The translations under genes were made by a program, and so were the position numbers. Shown here piece after piece: positions 1-5,398 of a stretch of 12,541 nucleotides of DNA. The stretch comes from a bacterium (GTDB lineage: Bacteria; Patescibacteriota; Minisyncoccia; Moranbacterales; DUUL01). The stretch is taken from positions 1-12,541 of the forward strand of contig DAOWHU010000038.1 in NCBI GenBank assembly GCA_030641245.1, given 5' to 3'. The notes beneath the pieces are model-generated. The model made no database searches, had not been told where the DNA came from, and was given only the letters and a program-made list of their open reading frames with translations. Within the stretch, counting starts at the first letter, position 1, and the number at the start of each line of letters is the position of its first letter.

Positions 1-270
1 ATTCTTTAAACCAATTTCTTCTTCAGCTTCTTTGTAAATATTAGAATCATAGGTTTCTCCTTCTTCTATTGTTCCCGATACTGCCGGCCCCCATTTTCCA
101 GGATCATTGACTTTATTAAATTTTCTTTGAGCCAATAAAATATCCCCCTTGGAATTTTCAATCCACAAGGCCGAAACTCGATAAATATCTTTTTGCCTTA
201 TCTCTTTATATTTTTTAGAACCAATAGCCTTGTCCTCTTTGTCAACTATAATCACTTTTTTTGATTGCAT
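1..270 (-). CDS. Nudix hydrolase, N-terminal 90 residues (gene runs off the left edge)
   Basis: The visible 90 residues form a Nudix fold start with an almost complete Nudix box at residues 66-88. It begins GTIEEGE and ends KEAEEEIGL, matching G-x5-E-x7-RE-U-x-EE-x-G-U except for Lys in place of Arg. These glutamates coordinate the divalent metal used to hydrolyse nucleoside diphosphates linked to another group. The stretch before the box (RVSALWIENSKGDILLAQR, then DPGKWGP) resembles the IDI/YfcD-like Nudix subgroup, but the substrate cannot be read from this part. The ATG at 268-270 is the first in frame; no Shine-Dalgarno sequence precedes it, only A-rich sequence. The C-terminus lies outside the window. 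Family assignment is firm; specificity is unknown. Confidence 0.88.
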   Translation of the reverse strand, partial: MQSKKVIIVDKEDKAIGSKKYKEIRQKDIYRVSALWIENSKGDILLAQRKFNKVNDPGKWGPAVSGTIEEGETYDSNIYKEAEEEIGLKN

Positions 271-340
271 TTTATTTTGAACTAAATTTTTATATTCCAA
301 AAAATCACACCGCCAGAACCCCTTTGTTGATGAGGCCTAC

Positions 341-361
341 AAAGATATTCCGAATATCTTT
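341..361. other. Perfect 9-bp hairpin between the Nudix and BRO-N genes
   Basis: AAAGATATT, loop CCG, AATATCTTT. On the plus strand it is followed by TTTCTCTC. It lies in the 177-bp spacer upstream of the Nudix gene and downstream of the BRO-N gene, both on the minus strand. It could end minus-strand transcription or be a protein-binding dyad. The stem is AT-rich, so it would be a weak terminator. Confidence 0.4.
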
Positions 362-400
362 TTCTCTCAAAATATTGCCGACTCCATAATATCTGCAATG

Positions 401-449
401 GCCTTCGGGCTCCGAGACCCTCATTCACGAAAATGAGGAACCGTTTTTT
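401..449 (+). repeat. 49-bp direct repeat, copy 1 (tandem hairpins plus T6)
   Basis: It is identical to the copy at 1365-1413 except for 4 of 49 positions, three in or beside the hairpin loop. It holds a short stem capped by TTCG (401-410), then CCTCATT (419-425) pairing with AATGAGG (432-438), then AACCG and six Ts. Read on the plus strand this has the layout of an intrinsic terminator, but no plus-strand gene lies upstream. The T-tract overlaps the last base positions of the minus-strand BRO-N gene, whose stop codon is at 448-450. Confidence 0.8.
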
Positions 450-1293
450 ATTTCAACTTCTTCCTCTTCTTGTTCTGCAAATACCTAGCATTCTTCGAAG
501 ATACTACTCTTCTACTAGTTTTTTTCTTAATGTCCTTTCTGGCTTTCCCAGCCGTTTCTCCGCCTTCTCTCGCAACTTTTTTATTTTCAGAAAAACTTTT
601 CGGTTTTTTAGTCTTTGAAATTTCGGTGGTTGTAACTTCGGCTAACATATTTAAAACTAATTCTAAGTTAGTCATATTGTCTCTCAAGTTTTGTTTCTTG
701 AGACTTTTTAGTTTTTTATAAGATTTCACTGACTGACCTGACCAGGCCTTGGTAATTTCATCAGTTAAAATTGCAAACTCAATTCCCTCCTTCACGTCTC
801 TTTCATCCCATTCATCCGTCAAATCTTTTCTAATGTCAATACTTTTCAGGCGTTGATTAATCCAACCCCTAGAATAACCTTTTTTCAAATAGGTTCTCAT
901 GGCTCGCTCGAAGGCTAACTCCGGATCTTCAGTTTCCTCGATTCGTTCATAGCCAACTTTTGCTAGCCAAAGCTTAAAAGGTTCCGCTTTGGGTGATGGA
1001 ACAGATTGAACAAGTCGCAAAAGATTTTCCGTATCAGCAACATCAGTGGAATATTTTTTCCCATCTTTAGCTATTAATTTCAGTTGTACGATTTTTTCGT
1101 ACACCTTACCCCCCTCTTTCTTCAGCTTAATTTTTAAATCACTCCAATATCTTTTAGGCACAGTAGCGTCGGTCAAAATCTCGATTACATCCACAACTGA
1201 AAAGTACCAAAGTTCTTTTTTCTCATCCCAATGACGGCGAACCTGTTTATCCCGAAAAATTATGATTGAATTATTTTTTTTATTTCTACTCAT
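448..1293 (-). CDS. BRO-N domain protein, DinD-like (phage antirepressor family)
   Basis: A 281-residue protein. Residues about 10-115 look like a BRO-N domain (IIIFRDKQVRRHW, YFSVVDVIEILT, KYSTDVADTENLLRLVQSVPSPKAEPFK). This domain is found in phage antirepressors and in bacterial relatives of DinD. The C-terminal block NLRDNMTNLELVLNMLAE followed by TTTEI (residues 202-225) and the GGETAGKARK stretch are typical of the chromosomal DinD-like members. The tail is very rich in Lys and Arg, as expected for a nucleic-acid binder. I chose the ATG at 1291-1293; an in-frame TTG at 1326 would add 11 residues, but the domain starts after the ATG. The gene is bracketed by two 49-bp repeats and has a strong dyad upstream (1336-1359). 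E. coli DinD is LexA-controlled, and lexA is the next gene upstream here, so an SOS link is plausible but unproven. Confidence 0.85.
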   Translation of the reverse strand: MSRNKKNNSIIIFRDKQVRRHWDEKKELWYFSVVDVIEILTDATVPKRYWSDLKIKLKKEGGKVYEKIVQLKLIAKDGKKYSTDVADTENLLRLVQSVPSPKAEPFKLWLAKVGYERIEETEDPELAFERAMRTYLKKGYSRGWINQRLKSIDIRKDLTDEWDERDVKEGIEFAILTDEITKAWSGQSVKSYKKLKSLKKQNLRDNMTNLELVLNMLAEVTTTEISKTKKPKSFSENKKVAREGGETAGKARKDIKKKTSRRVVSSKNARYLQNKKRKKLK

Positions 1294-1335
1294 ATTCTTT
1301 AATTTTAACAAAAAGACTTCTATCAACGAACACTG

Positions 1336-1359
1336 ATATTTACAATATAATGTAAATAT
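1336..1359. promoter_or_regulatory. Perfect 9-6-9 palindrome upstream of the BRO-N gene (candidate operator)
   Basis: ATATTTACA, spacer ATATAA, TGTAAATAT. It lies 42 bp upstream of the chosen ATG. The centre on the minus strand reads TTATATTG, which could include a -10 element, so a dimeric repressor bound here would cover the promoter. The binding protein could be BRO-N itself or LexA; the lexA promoter shows no clear copy of the same dyad. Confidence 0.55.
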
Positions 1360-1364
1360 AAATA

Positions 1365-1413
1365 GCCTTCGGGCTCCGAGACCCTCATTCGCAAGAATGA
1401 GGAATCGTTTTTT
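1365..1413 (+). repeat. 49-bp direct repeat, copy 2 (TTCG hairpin, GCAA hairpin, T6)
   Basis: Same orientation as copy 1. Here the second stem is a perfect 8 bp, CCTCATTC (1383-1390) and GAATGAGG (1395-1402), closed by a GCAA (GNRA-type) loop and followed by AATCG and six Ts. The first stem is AGCC-TTCG-GGCT. On the plus strand it is a good intrinsic-terminator shape; on the minus strand it lies between lexA and the BRO-N gene without a trailing T-tract. Two stable tetraloop hairpins in a row suggest that the RNA form is what matters. Confidence 0.8.
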
Positions 1414-1435
1414 CTAGAAGCTTTCCACGCTTTTG

Positions 1436-1554
1436 AAACTTAAAAATTTGAGTGCAGTTCGCGGAAAATCTGAGCAAGGAGCAAGATGAACTTAATGGTT
1501 CATCGAGCGAGTGGCGCAGGATTTGACAAAGAAATGTGCCAAATTTTTAAGTTT
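1436..1554. repeat. 119-bp imperfect palindrome overlapping the lexA 3' end
   Basis: The outer arms are a perfect 15-bp inverted repeat (AAACTTAAAAATTTG at 1436-1450 and its complement at 1540-1554). Inner pairs share the same centre near 1495: AAATC at 1466-1470 with GATTT at 1520-1524, and GATGAAC at 1485-1491 with GTTCATC at 1498-1504 around a 6-nt loop. The lexA stop codon (1547-1549) lies inside the right arm. It could be a long transcript-end hairpin for lexA, a miniature mobile element, or a structured RNA. No transposase or target duplication is evident. Confidence 0.7.
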
Positions 1555-2206
1555 GAGGTTGAAAAGTTGAGAAGTTGAATACTTTTTCTACCTTACCACA
1601 AATATTAATCTGATCATCTTTATGCAAAATAATCGGCTGATGTTTTTCGTTTCGAGATTCAGGCATCAAAACCGGCGTATATTCATCAATTTTATGAAAC
1701 TTCTTTATGGTTCCCAATCCATTGATAACTGCTACCACTCGATCACCCAATTTAGGTTCACCCTTAATTTTCTTTACCAACACTAAATCTCCACTTTCAA
1801 TCTTAGCCTTATCCATACTATCACCAACCGCTTTAACAAAAAAATAGTCCTTCTTGTTTCCTTTGATATATTTCTTAGAAATATTAATTGAGTCTTCAAT
1901 ATAGTCTTCGGCAAAATTTAAAGCCTCTCCACAATTAGCATTACCCAATAAAGAAACTTCTACCAAACCAGCCGCTACCTCCTGCAACAACCTAATCCCT
2001 CGAGCTTTTTCAAACCGTTGAACAAATCCTTTTTCTTCTAACGACCCCAGATATTGGACTAAACTATTATTACTTTTCAGTTTCATTCCCTTTTTAGAAA
2101 GCTCCCCTCGAAGCTCTTCAAAAGTCGGAGATACTTCTTTTTCTTCAATAAATTCTCGAATCGTCTCTAAAACTTTTTCTTGTTTTTTGGTTAACTTTTT
2201 GTTCAT
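1547..2206 (-). CDS. lexA: LexA repressor (SOS regulator, S24 self-cleaving family)
   Basis: 219 residues in the LexA arrangement. An N-terminal winged helix-turn-helix (about 1-72; KKQEKVLETIREFIEEKEVSPTFEEL, then the NNSLVQYLGSLEEKGF recognition region) binds the operator. A C-terminal peptidase-like domain follows. The catalytic serine is Ser130 in VGDSM and the general-base lysine is Lys168 in GTIKKF, matching E. coli Ser119 and Lys156. The scissile bond is Cys92-Gly93 rather than the usual Ala-Gly of LexA; Cys-Gly is the cut site in UmuD, so cleavage should remain possible. Under DNA damage RecA filaments would trigger self-cleavage and derepress target genes. A good sigma70-type promoter lies at 2248-2276. 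The last few residues (NFSTFQPQT) are encoded by repetitive sequence and by the right arm of the 119-bp palindrome, so the C-terminus may have been remodelled. Confidence 0.93.
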   Translation of the reverse strand: MNKKLTKKQEKVLETIREFIEEKEVSPTFEELRGELSKKGMKLKSNNSLVQYLGSLEEKGFVQRFEKARGIRLLQEVAAGLVEVSLLGNANCGEALNFAEDYIEDSINISKKYIKGNKKDYFFVKAVGDSMDKAKIESGDLVLVKKIKGEPKLGDRVVAVINGLGTIKKFHKIDEYTPVLMPESRNEKHQPIILHKDDQINICGKVEKVFNFSTFQPQT

Positions 2207-2247
2207 ATTTTTTGTTTTAATTTTTATGATTTAATATAACCATATAC

Positions 2248-2276
2248 ATACTATGATAAAAAACTTAAGGCGTCAA
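2248..2276 (-). promoter_or_regulatory. lexA promoter
   Basis: Reading the minus strand, TTGACG (2276-2271), a 17-bp spacer and TAGTAT (2253-2248) lie about 40 bp upstream of the lexA ATG. This is the best-formed promoter on the left side of the window. Autoregulation by LexA would be expected, but no convincing palindromic LexA box is visible over it. Confidence 0.65.
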
Positions 2277-2304
2277 GTTTTTTCAATTTCTAATTTATAA
2301 TTTT

Positions 2305-2328
2305 TAATTTCTAAACAATTTTCAATGA
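2305..2328. repeat. AT-rich dispersed repeat, copy A
   Basis: 24 bases starting TAATTTCTAAACAATTTT and ending CAATGA match, on the opposite strand and with one T deleted, the sequence at 6641-6666. The flanks (2284-2345) are made of similar words such as AATTTCTAATTT. It sits between the lexA promoter and the stop codon of the 69-codon gene. Confidence 0.65.
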
Positions 2329-2329
2329 C

Positions 2330-2539
2330 TTAATTTCTAATTTTCAAACGCCTCTTTTTCTTGTTTTTAGCCTTGTTTAAGGCTTTTTTTCGTGCTAAGA
2401 TGTATTTGAGAAGTTTTTCAATTCCCTCTAAACTATCGTTAAAATCAACTTTACTAAACATGTTCAAAAGCTCAAAAATACTATTTCCAATTCTATCGTT
2501 CAATATAATTTGTCCATATTTTCTATTGGCTTCTCCCAT
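2330..2539 (-). CDS. Small hypothetical protein, 69 aa
   Basis: I do not recognise this protein. It has a plausible mixed N-terminal part (IILNDRIGNSIFELLNMFSKVDF) followed by an amphipathic helix (LEGIEKLLKYILARKKAL) and a strongly basic tail (KNKKKRRLKIRN), with no signal peptide or membrane segment. The composition looks like a real small cytosolic protein, perhaps nucleic-acid or ribosome associated, but that is a guess. The ATG is in CCATGG at 2537-2539 with no Shine-Dalgarno sequence. A stable hairpin lies just upstream (2563-2578), and the stop codon abuts the AT-rich repeat. It lies between lexA and the HD hydrolase gene, on the same strand. It could be spurious. Confidence 0.5.
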   Translation of the reverse strand: MGEANRKYGQIILNDRIGNSIFELLNMFSKVDFNDSLEGIEKLLKYILARKKALNKAKNKKKRRLKIRN

Positions 2540-2562
2540 GGAACTTTAATGAAATTTTCAAA

Positions 2563-2587
2563 AGCGCCTCTCGGCGCTGTTTTTTTT
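2563..2587 (+). terminator. GC-rich hairpin plus T8 (terminator-like)
   Basis: AGCGCC, loop TCTC, GGCGCT, then G and eight Ts: a textbook intrinsic terminator on the plus strand. The genes on both sides are on the minus strand, where the hairpin has a GAGA loop and only a short T run (TTT), so it could serve the HD hydrolase transcript weakly. Its plus-strand role is unclear because there is no plus-strand gene upstream. Confidence 0.55.
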
Positions 2588-2627
2588 GAAAATTGTAATT
2601 TAAAATTTATTTGGAATTTGAGATTTT

Positions 2628-2679
2628 AGATTTGAGATTTGAGATTTGTTTGTATCTTGTATCCTTGTATCTTGTATCC
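2628..2679. repeat. Short tandem repeats: 7-bp x3 and 15-bp x2
   Basis: AGATTTG occurs three times in a row (2628-2648), then TTGTATCTTGTATCC twice without change (2650-2664 and 2665-2679). These fill the 273-bp spacer between the 69-codon gene and the HD hydrolase gene. Perfect copies suggest recent slippage. Confidence 0.8.
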
Positions 2680-2690
2680 TTTTTCATTAA

Positions 2691-2706
2691 AGCTCCTCTC
2701 AGCGCT
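2691..2706. repeat. Degenerate second copy of the 2563 hairpin
   Basis: AGCTCC-TCTC-AGCGCT followed by GTTT differs at two positions from the hairpin at 2563-2582. The two changes break two different stem pairs, so this copy would fold poorly. It looks like a decayed duplicate. Confidence 0.5.
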
Positions 2707-2812
2707 GTTTCTTACGATTTTAAGTTTTAGATTTGATTTGAAGCAATTTGAAATAATTTGGATTTCGAAATAATTTAATACGTTAGTACATAAGACGCGT
2801 CTATAGAAGCAT

Positions 2813-3397
2813 CTATTTTGGACTGACTGTCTTTTTAAATCTCTCAAACTCCCTCTCCAGCTCTCCCACCATCTCTCCTCCCAACTTTTCCTGCAAAATT
2901 TTTAAAACTTCCCCATAATACCAAGTCTGCTTTTCTACCGGCGCATTGAAATCTATCCACATTTCAGCCCCTTGCTCTTCATAAATCATCATCATCGACC
3001 TAAGATTATGAATTTTATCAGCCGCGCAAACCAGCAAAGACTTCTCGCTATCGTTCCATAGATTTTTTAAATACTCATCTTTTCTTTCTTGCCAAGTCTC
3101 CCGATCCGTCTCCCCGTTATCAAAATCTTTATCTTCGCTAACCCCCTGAACAATATCAGCTATTTTTTGTCCAAAATCTTTTTTCAAATCTTCATATTTA
3201 TAATCCTTGACATCTTCCAAGACATCATGCAGTAAACCAGCCACGATAACATCTTCGTCCTGAACATATTCCGATAAAATCAAAGCCACCGAAAAAGGAT
3301 GGACGATATAAGGCAAACCGGAACTTTTCCGCATTTGACCGTTATGCTTATCAGCCGCTAAATTAAGGGCTCTTTGAATTTTATCAGTTAATTCCAT
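2813..3397 (-). CDS. Single-domain HD hydrolase of the RelA/SpoT (MESH1-like) type
   Basis: 194 residues, essentially one HD domain. The diagnostic pieces are HNGQMRKSSGLPYIVHP (18-34, with metal ligand His33), LLHDVLED (His57-Asp58, Glu61-Asp62), FGQKIADIVQGVSE (75-88) and ADKIHNLRSM (Asp127, Asn131). This set is shared with the ppGpp-hydrolase half of SpoT and with small alarmone hydrolases, which remove the 3' pyrophosphate of (p)ppGpp using a metal ion. No synthetase, TGS or ACT domain is present. The substrate here could be ppGpp or another nucleotide. The start ATG at 3395-3397 is preceded by AAGGATG about 10 nt away, the only clear Shine-Dalgarno-like site in the window, and by an extended -10 promoter at 3437-3445. 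Confidence 0.85.
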   Translation of the reverse strand: MELTDKIQRALNLAADKHNGQMRKSSGLPYIVHPFSVALILSEYVQDEDVIVAGLLHDVLEDVKDYKYEDLKKDFGQKIADIVQGVSEDKDFDNGETDRETWQERKDEYLKNLWNDSEKSLLVCAADKIHNLRSMMMIYEEQGAEMWIDFNAPVEKQTWYYGEVLKILQEKLGGEMVGELEREFERFKKTVSPK

Positions 3398-3436
3398 CTG
3401 GTCTTCATCCTTAAAAGATTAAACTCTTTCTTATTT

Positions 3437-3445
3437 AGTATAGCA
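3437..3445 (-). promoter_or_regulatory. Extended -10 promoter for the HD hydrolase gene
   Basis: On the minus strand TGC-TATACT forms an extended -10 element about 40 bp upstream of the ATG. No good -35 is visible at the matching distance, which is acceptable for an extended -10 promoter. Confidence 0.5.
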
Positions 3446-3463
3446 TTTTTATACGCTTGATAC

Positions 3464-3469
3464 TATAAT
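3464..3469 (+). promoter_or_regulatory. Consensus -10 (TATAAT) for the membrane glycosyltransferase-like gene
   Basis: TATAAT lies 32 bp before the ATG of the downstream gene. The hexamer 17 bp upstream (TAGCAT) is a poor -35. It lies about 20 bp from the divergent extended -10 for the HD hydrolase gene, so the two promoters would compete for polymerase. Confidence 0.4.
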
Positions 3470-3501
3470 AAGATTGCAAGCGAATAAAATTAATAAAAAA
3501 T

Positions 3502-5385
3502 ATGCGCCCTATAAAATTAAATCTATTCGAAATTGGTTCAATTTTTTGGATGGCCACTAGTGCTATCGTGCTGTTTCTTTCACTGTTAGGAATTTTTAGT
3601 ATTTATTCGATAACATTAGCCCTCTTGATTTCCACCATCATCCCGCTTCTCATGTTCAGAAAAAAACATCTAAAAATTGAAAAAGTTTCCGGAAGTTTTA
3701 AAATTTTAGGCTTAGTCGTTTTGGGCGTCGGGATACTTCTTTCTTTCCTTACTGTTCCTACTATTTTTGGAGGACGAGATGAAGGTTCTTACAGCAACTC
3801 CGCTATTATGACCGTAGACGATGGCCACCATTCTTACGATAGCAAACTGATTGAAAATTTTTTTAATATCTATGGAGAATCAAAAGCCCTAAATTTCCCC
3901 GGCTTTCAATACAATTCCAAAGGACATCTAGAAAGTCAGTTTCTCCCTGGCTACCCCAATTGGATAGCAATTTTTTATCAGTTATTCGGACTAAACGGGC
4001 TCAAATTTGTTAATCTTCTACCCCTCCTAACTTTAGTTCTGTCTTTTTATTTACTTATTGTAGAAGTTTTTCCACTTATCAAAAACCCTGAGCCTAAAAA
4101 ATGCTTAGCCGGCTGTAAATTCAAAAATTGCTGGGGTCGTTTAGATCAAGCCGATCAATTTGGTTGGTTGGGAGCTGTCTTTCTGATGACTTTTATGCCC
4201 CTGTTAGTTTTTTACAAATTTACTCTAAGCGAAATTTACTTTGCATCTTTAATTTGGTTCAGCACTTATCTCCTAGTTCGATACTTGAAAAATCGACGTT
4301 TTTTAAAATTCAAAATTGTCTTTATTCCTTTAATTTTAATGTTATTTGTTCGAATTGAAGCTTTCGCAATCATCTTCGCCTTACTTTTAATAATGATCGG
4401 CAAAGACTTCAACCACCTTCGACAAGCTCGTTATCAATTCTTCTTTGTTCTTTCTAGCGCCATTTTCCTGATTACTGTTTGGCTAGAGCCTAACTTTTTC
4501 ATCAACGCCATCAAAGGAATTTCTGAAATTTCCGGACTAAACGCCAATGCAATGCCCGAATCTCGAGAATCAACCTTACTAGGAAAGATGATTCCCGATG
4601 ACTGGAAAAATCTCTATGCTTTAAAAATTTGGTTTAACTATAATTTATTGCCGTTCTTCATTATGGCCGGAACATTCTTGCTTTTCTTTTTAAAGTCCAT
4701 CTTTAAGAATATGAAATTTGGCAATGAAAAAGCCCAAATAATTATTCCTTTTCTGCTTCTATCTCCAACCCTAATCTATATCGTCGACGCCAATGTCTCT
4801 CTTGATCATCCTTGGATGTTAAGAAGATGGATTTTTACTATCATACCAATTGTCTTTTTCTACTCGGTCTTTTTCTTGTTCTACTTACGCCAAAAAAATC
4901 GACTTTTATTTAGACTGATAACCGCTTTTGTGATCATCGGAAACATAGCGCTATTCACTGTTCCCTCTCAAGAAGTCAAAGGACAATGGACAAATTTTTT
5001 CGCTTTTTCTCAAAACAGAACTTTGCTGGAACAAACTCGGGAACTTTCAAGTTTATTTGGCAAAGATGATCTAATTTTAATTTCCCAAAAATCTTCTGGC
5101 TCAGGTTGGTCCTTAATGGCCGAACCGATGCGAAATCTTTTTAATCGTCAAGCTGTTTATTTCTTTAATGCCGAAAATTACGCCGGATTAGACCACGATG
5201 ATTTTAATGAAATTTATTTAATCACCACTGAAGAAGAAGAGTTTCTTTACGAGAATATTGTCAAAGAAAAATTTACCGAAAAAATTATAGAGAATACTAT
5301 CATCGATCCCTCCAGAGATCCCAACGAAAAACCACACACCCTAAAAACCCAAACAAAAATAAATATCTACCAAATAAACAAATAG
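3502..5385 (+). CDS. Polytopic membrane protein, GT-C glycosyltransferase-like
   Basis: 627 residues with roughly 11-13 hydrophobic segments between residues 12 and 488, then a soluble C-terminal part (490-627). The first external loop after the third segment carries GGRDEGSY (90-97). An acidic pair there is typical of GT-C enzymes such as the ArnT/PMT/RgtA-like families, which transfer sugars from polyprenyl-phosphate donors outside the membrane. FLPGYPNW (148-154) and DHPWMLRRW (435-443) resemble conserved patches of such proteins. The acceptor and sugar are unknown; cell-surface glycan or glycoprotein assembly is the likely role. An unusual cysteine cluster, CLAGCKFKNC (201-210), lies in the loop before the sixth segment. 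There is no Shine-Dalgarno sequence, only an A-rich leader. dprA follows after 13 nt, suggesting co-transcription. Confidence 0.75.
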   Translation: MRPIKLNLFEIGSIFWMATSAIVLFLSLLGIFSIYSITLALLISTIIPLLMFRKKHLKIEKVSGSFKILGLVVLGVGILLSFLTVPTIFGGRDEGSYSNSAIMTVDDGHHSYDSKLIENFFNIYGESKALNFPGFQYNSKGHLESQFLPGYPNWIAIFYQLFGLNGLKFVNLLPLLTLVLSFYLLIVEVFPLIKNPEPKKCLAGCKFKNCWGRLDQADQFGWLGAVFLMTFMPLLVFYKFTLSEIYFASLIWFSTYLLVRYLKNRRFLKFKIVFIPLILMLFVRIEAFAIIFALLLIMIGKDFNHLRQARYQFFFVLSSAIFLITVWLEPNFFINAIKGISEISGLNANAMPESRESTLLGKMIPDDWKNLYALKIWFNYNLLPFFIMAGTFLLFFLKSIFKNMKFGNEKAQIIIPFLLLSPTLIYIVDANVSLDHPWMLRRWIFTIIPIVFFYSVFFLFYLRQKNRLLFRLITAFVIIGNIALFTVPSQEVKGQWTNFFAFSQNRTLLEQTRELSSLFGKDDLILISQKSSGSGWSLMAEPMRNLFNRQAVYFFNAENYAGLDHDDFNEIYLITTEEEEFLYENIVKEKFTEKIIENTIIDPSRDPNEKPHTLKTQTKINIYQINK

Positions 5386-5398
5386 TCTTATTTTTTAG

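Noticed and set aside
401..440. tRNA-like sequence around the GGGCTCCGAGACCC stretch
   Set aside because: There is no T-arm or anticodon arm and no cloverleaf can be drawn; the stems match simple hairpins.
401..1413. The 49-bp repeats as a CRISPR array
   Set aside because: There are only two copies, separated by 915 bp containing a gene, and no Cas genes are present.
1436..1554. Insertion sequence
   Set aside because: The 119-bp element is too short to encode a transposase and no flanking target duplication can be seen; kept only as a fold-back repeat.
2626..2847. 73-codon minus-strand reading frame overlapping the HD hydrolase end
   Set aside because: It runs through the tandem repeats and the decayed hairpin, its C-terminus merely translates the repeat (GYKIQGYKIQ), and it overlaps the real gene's end.
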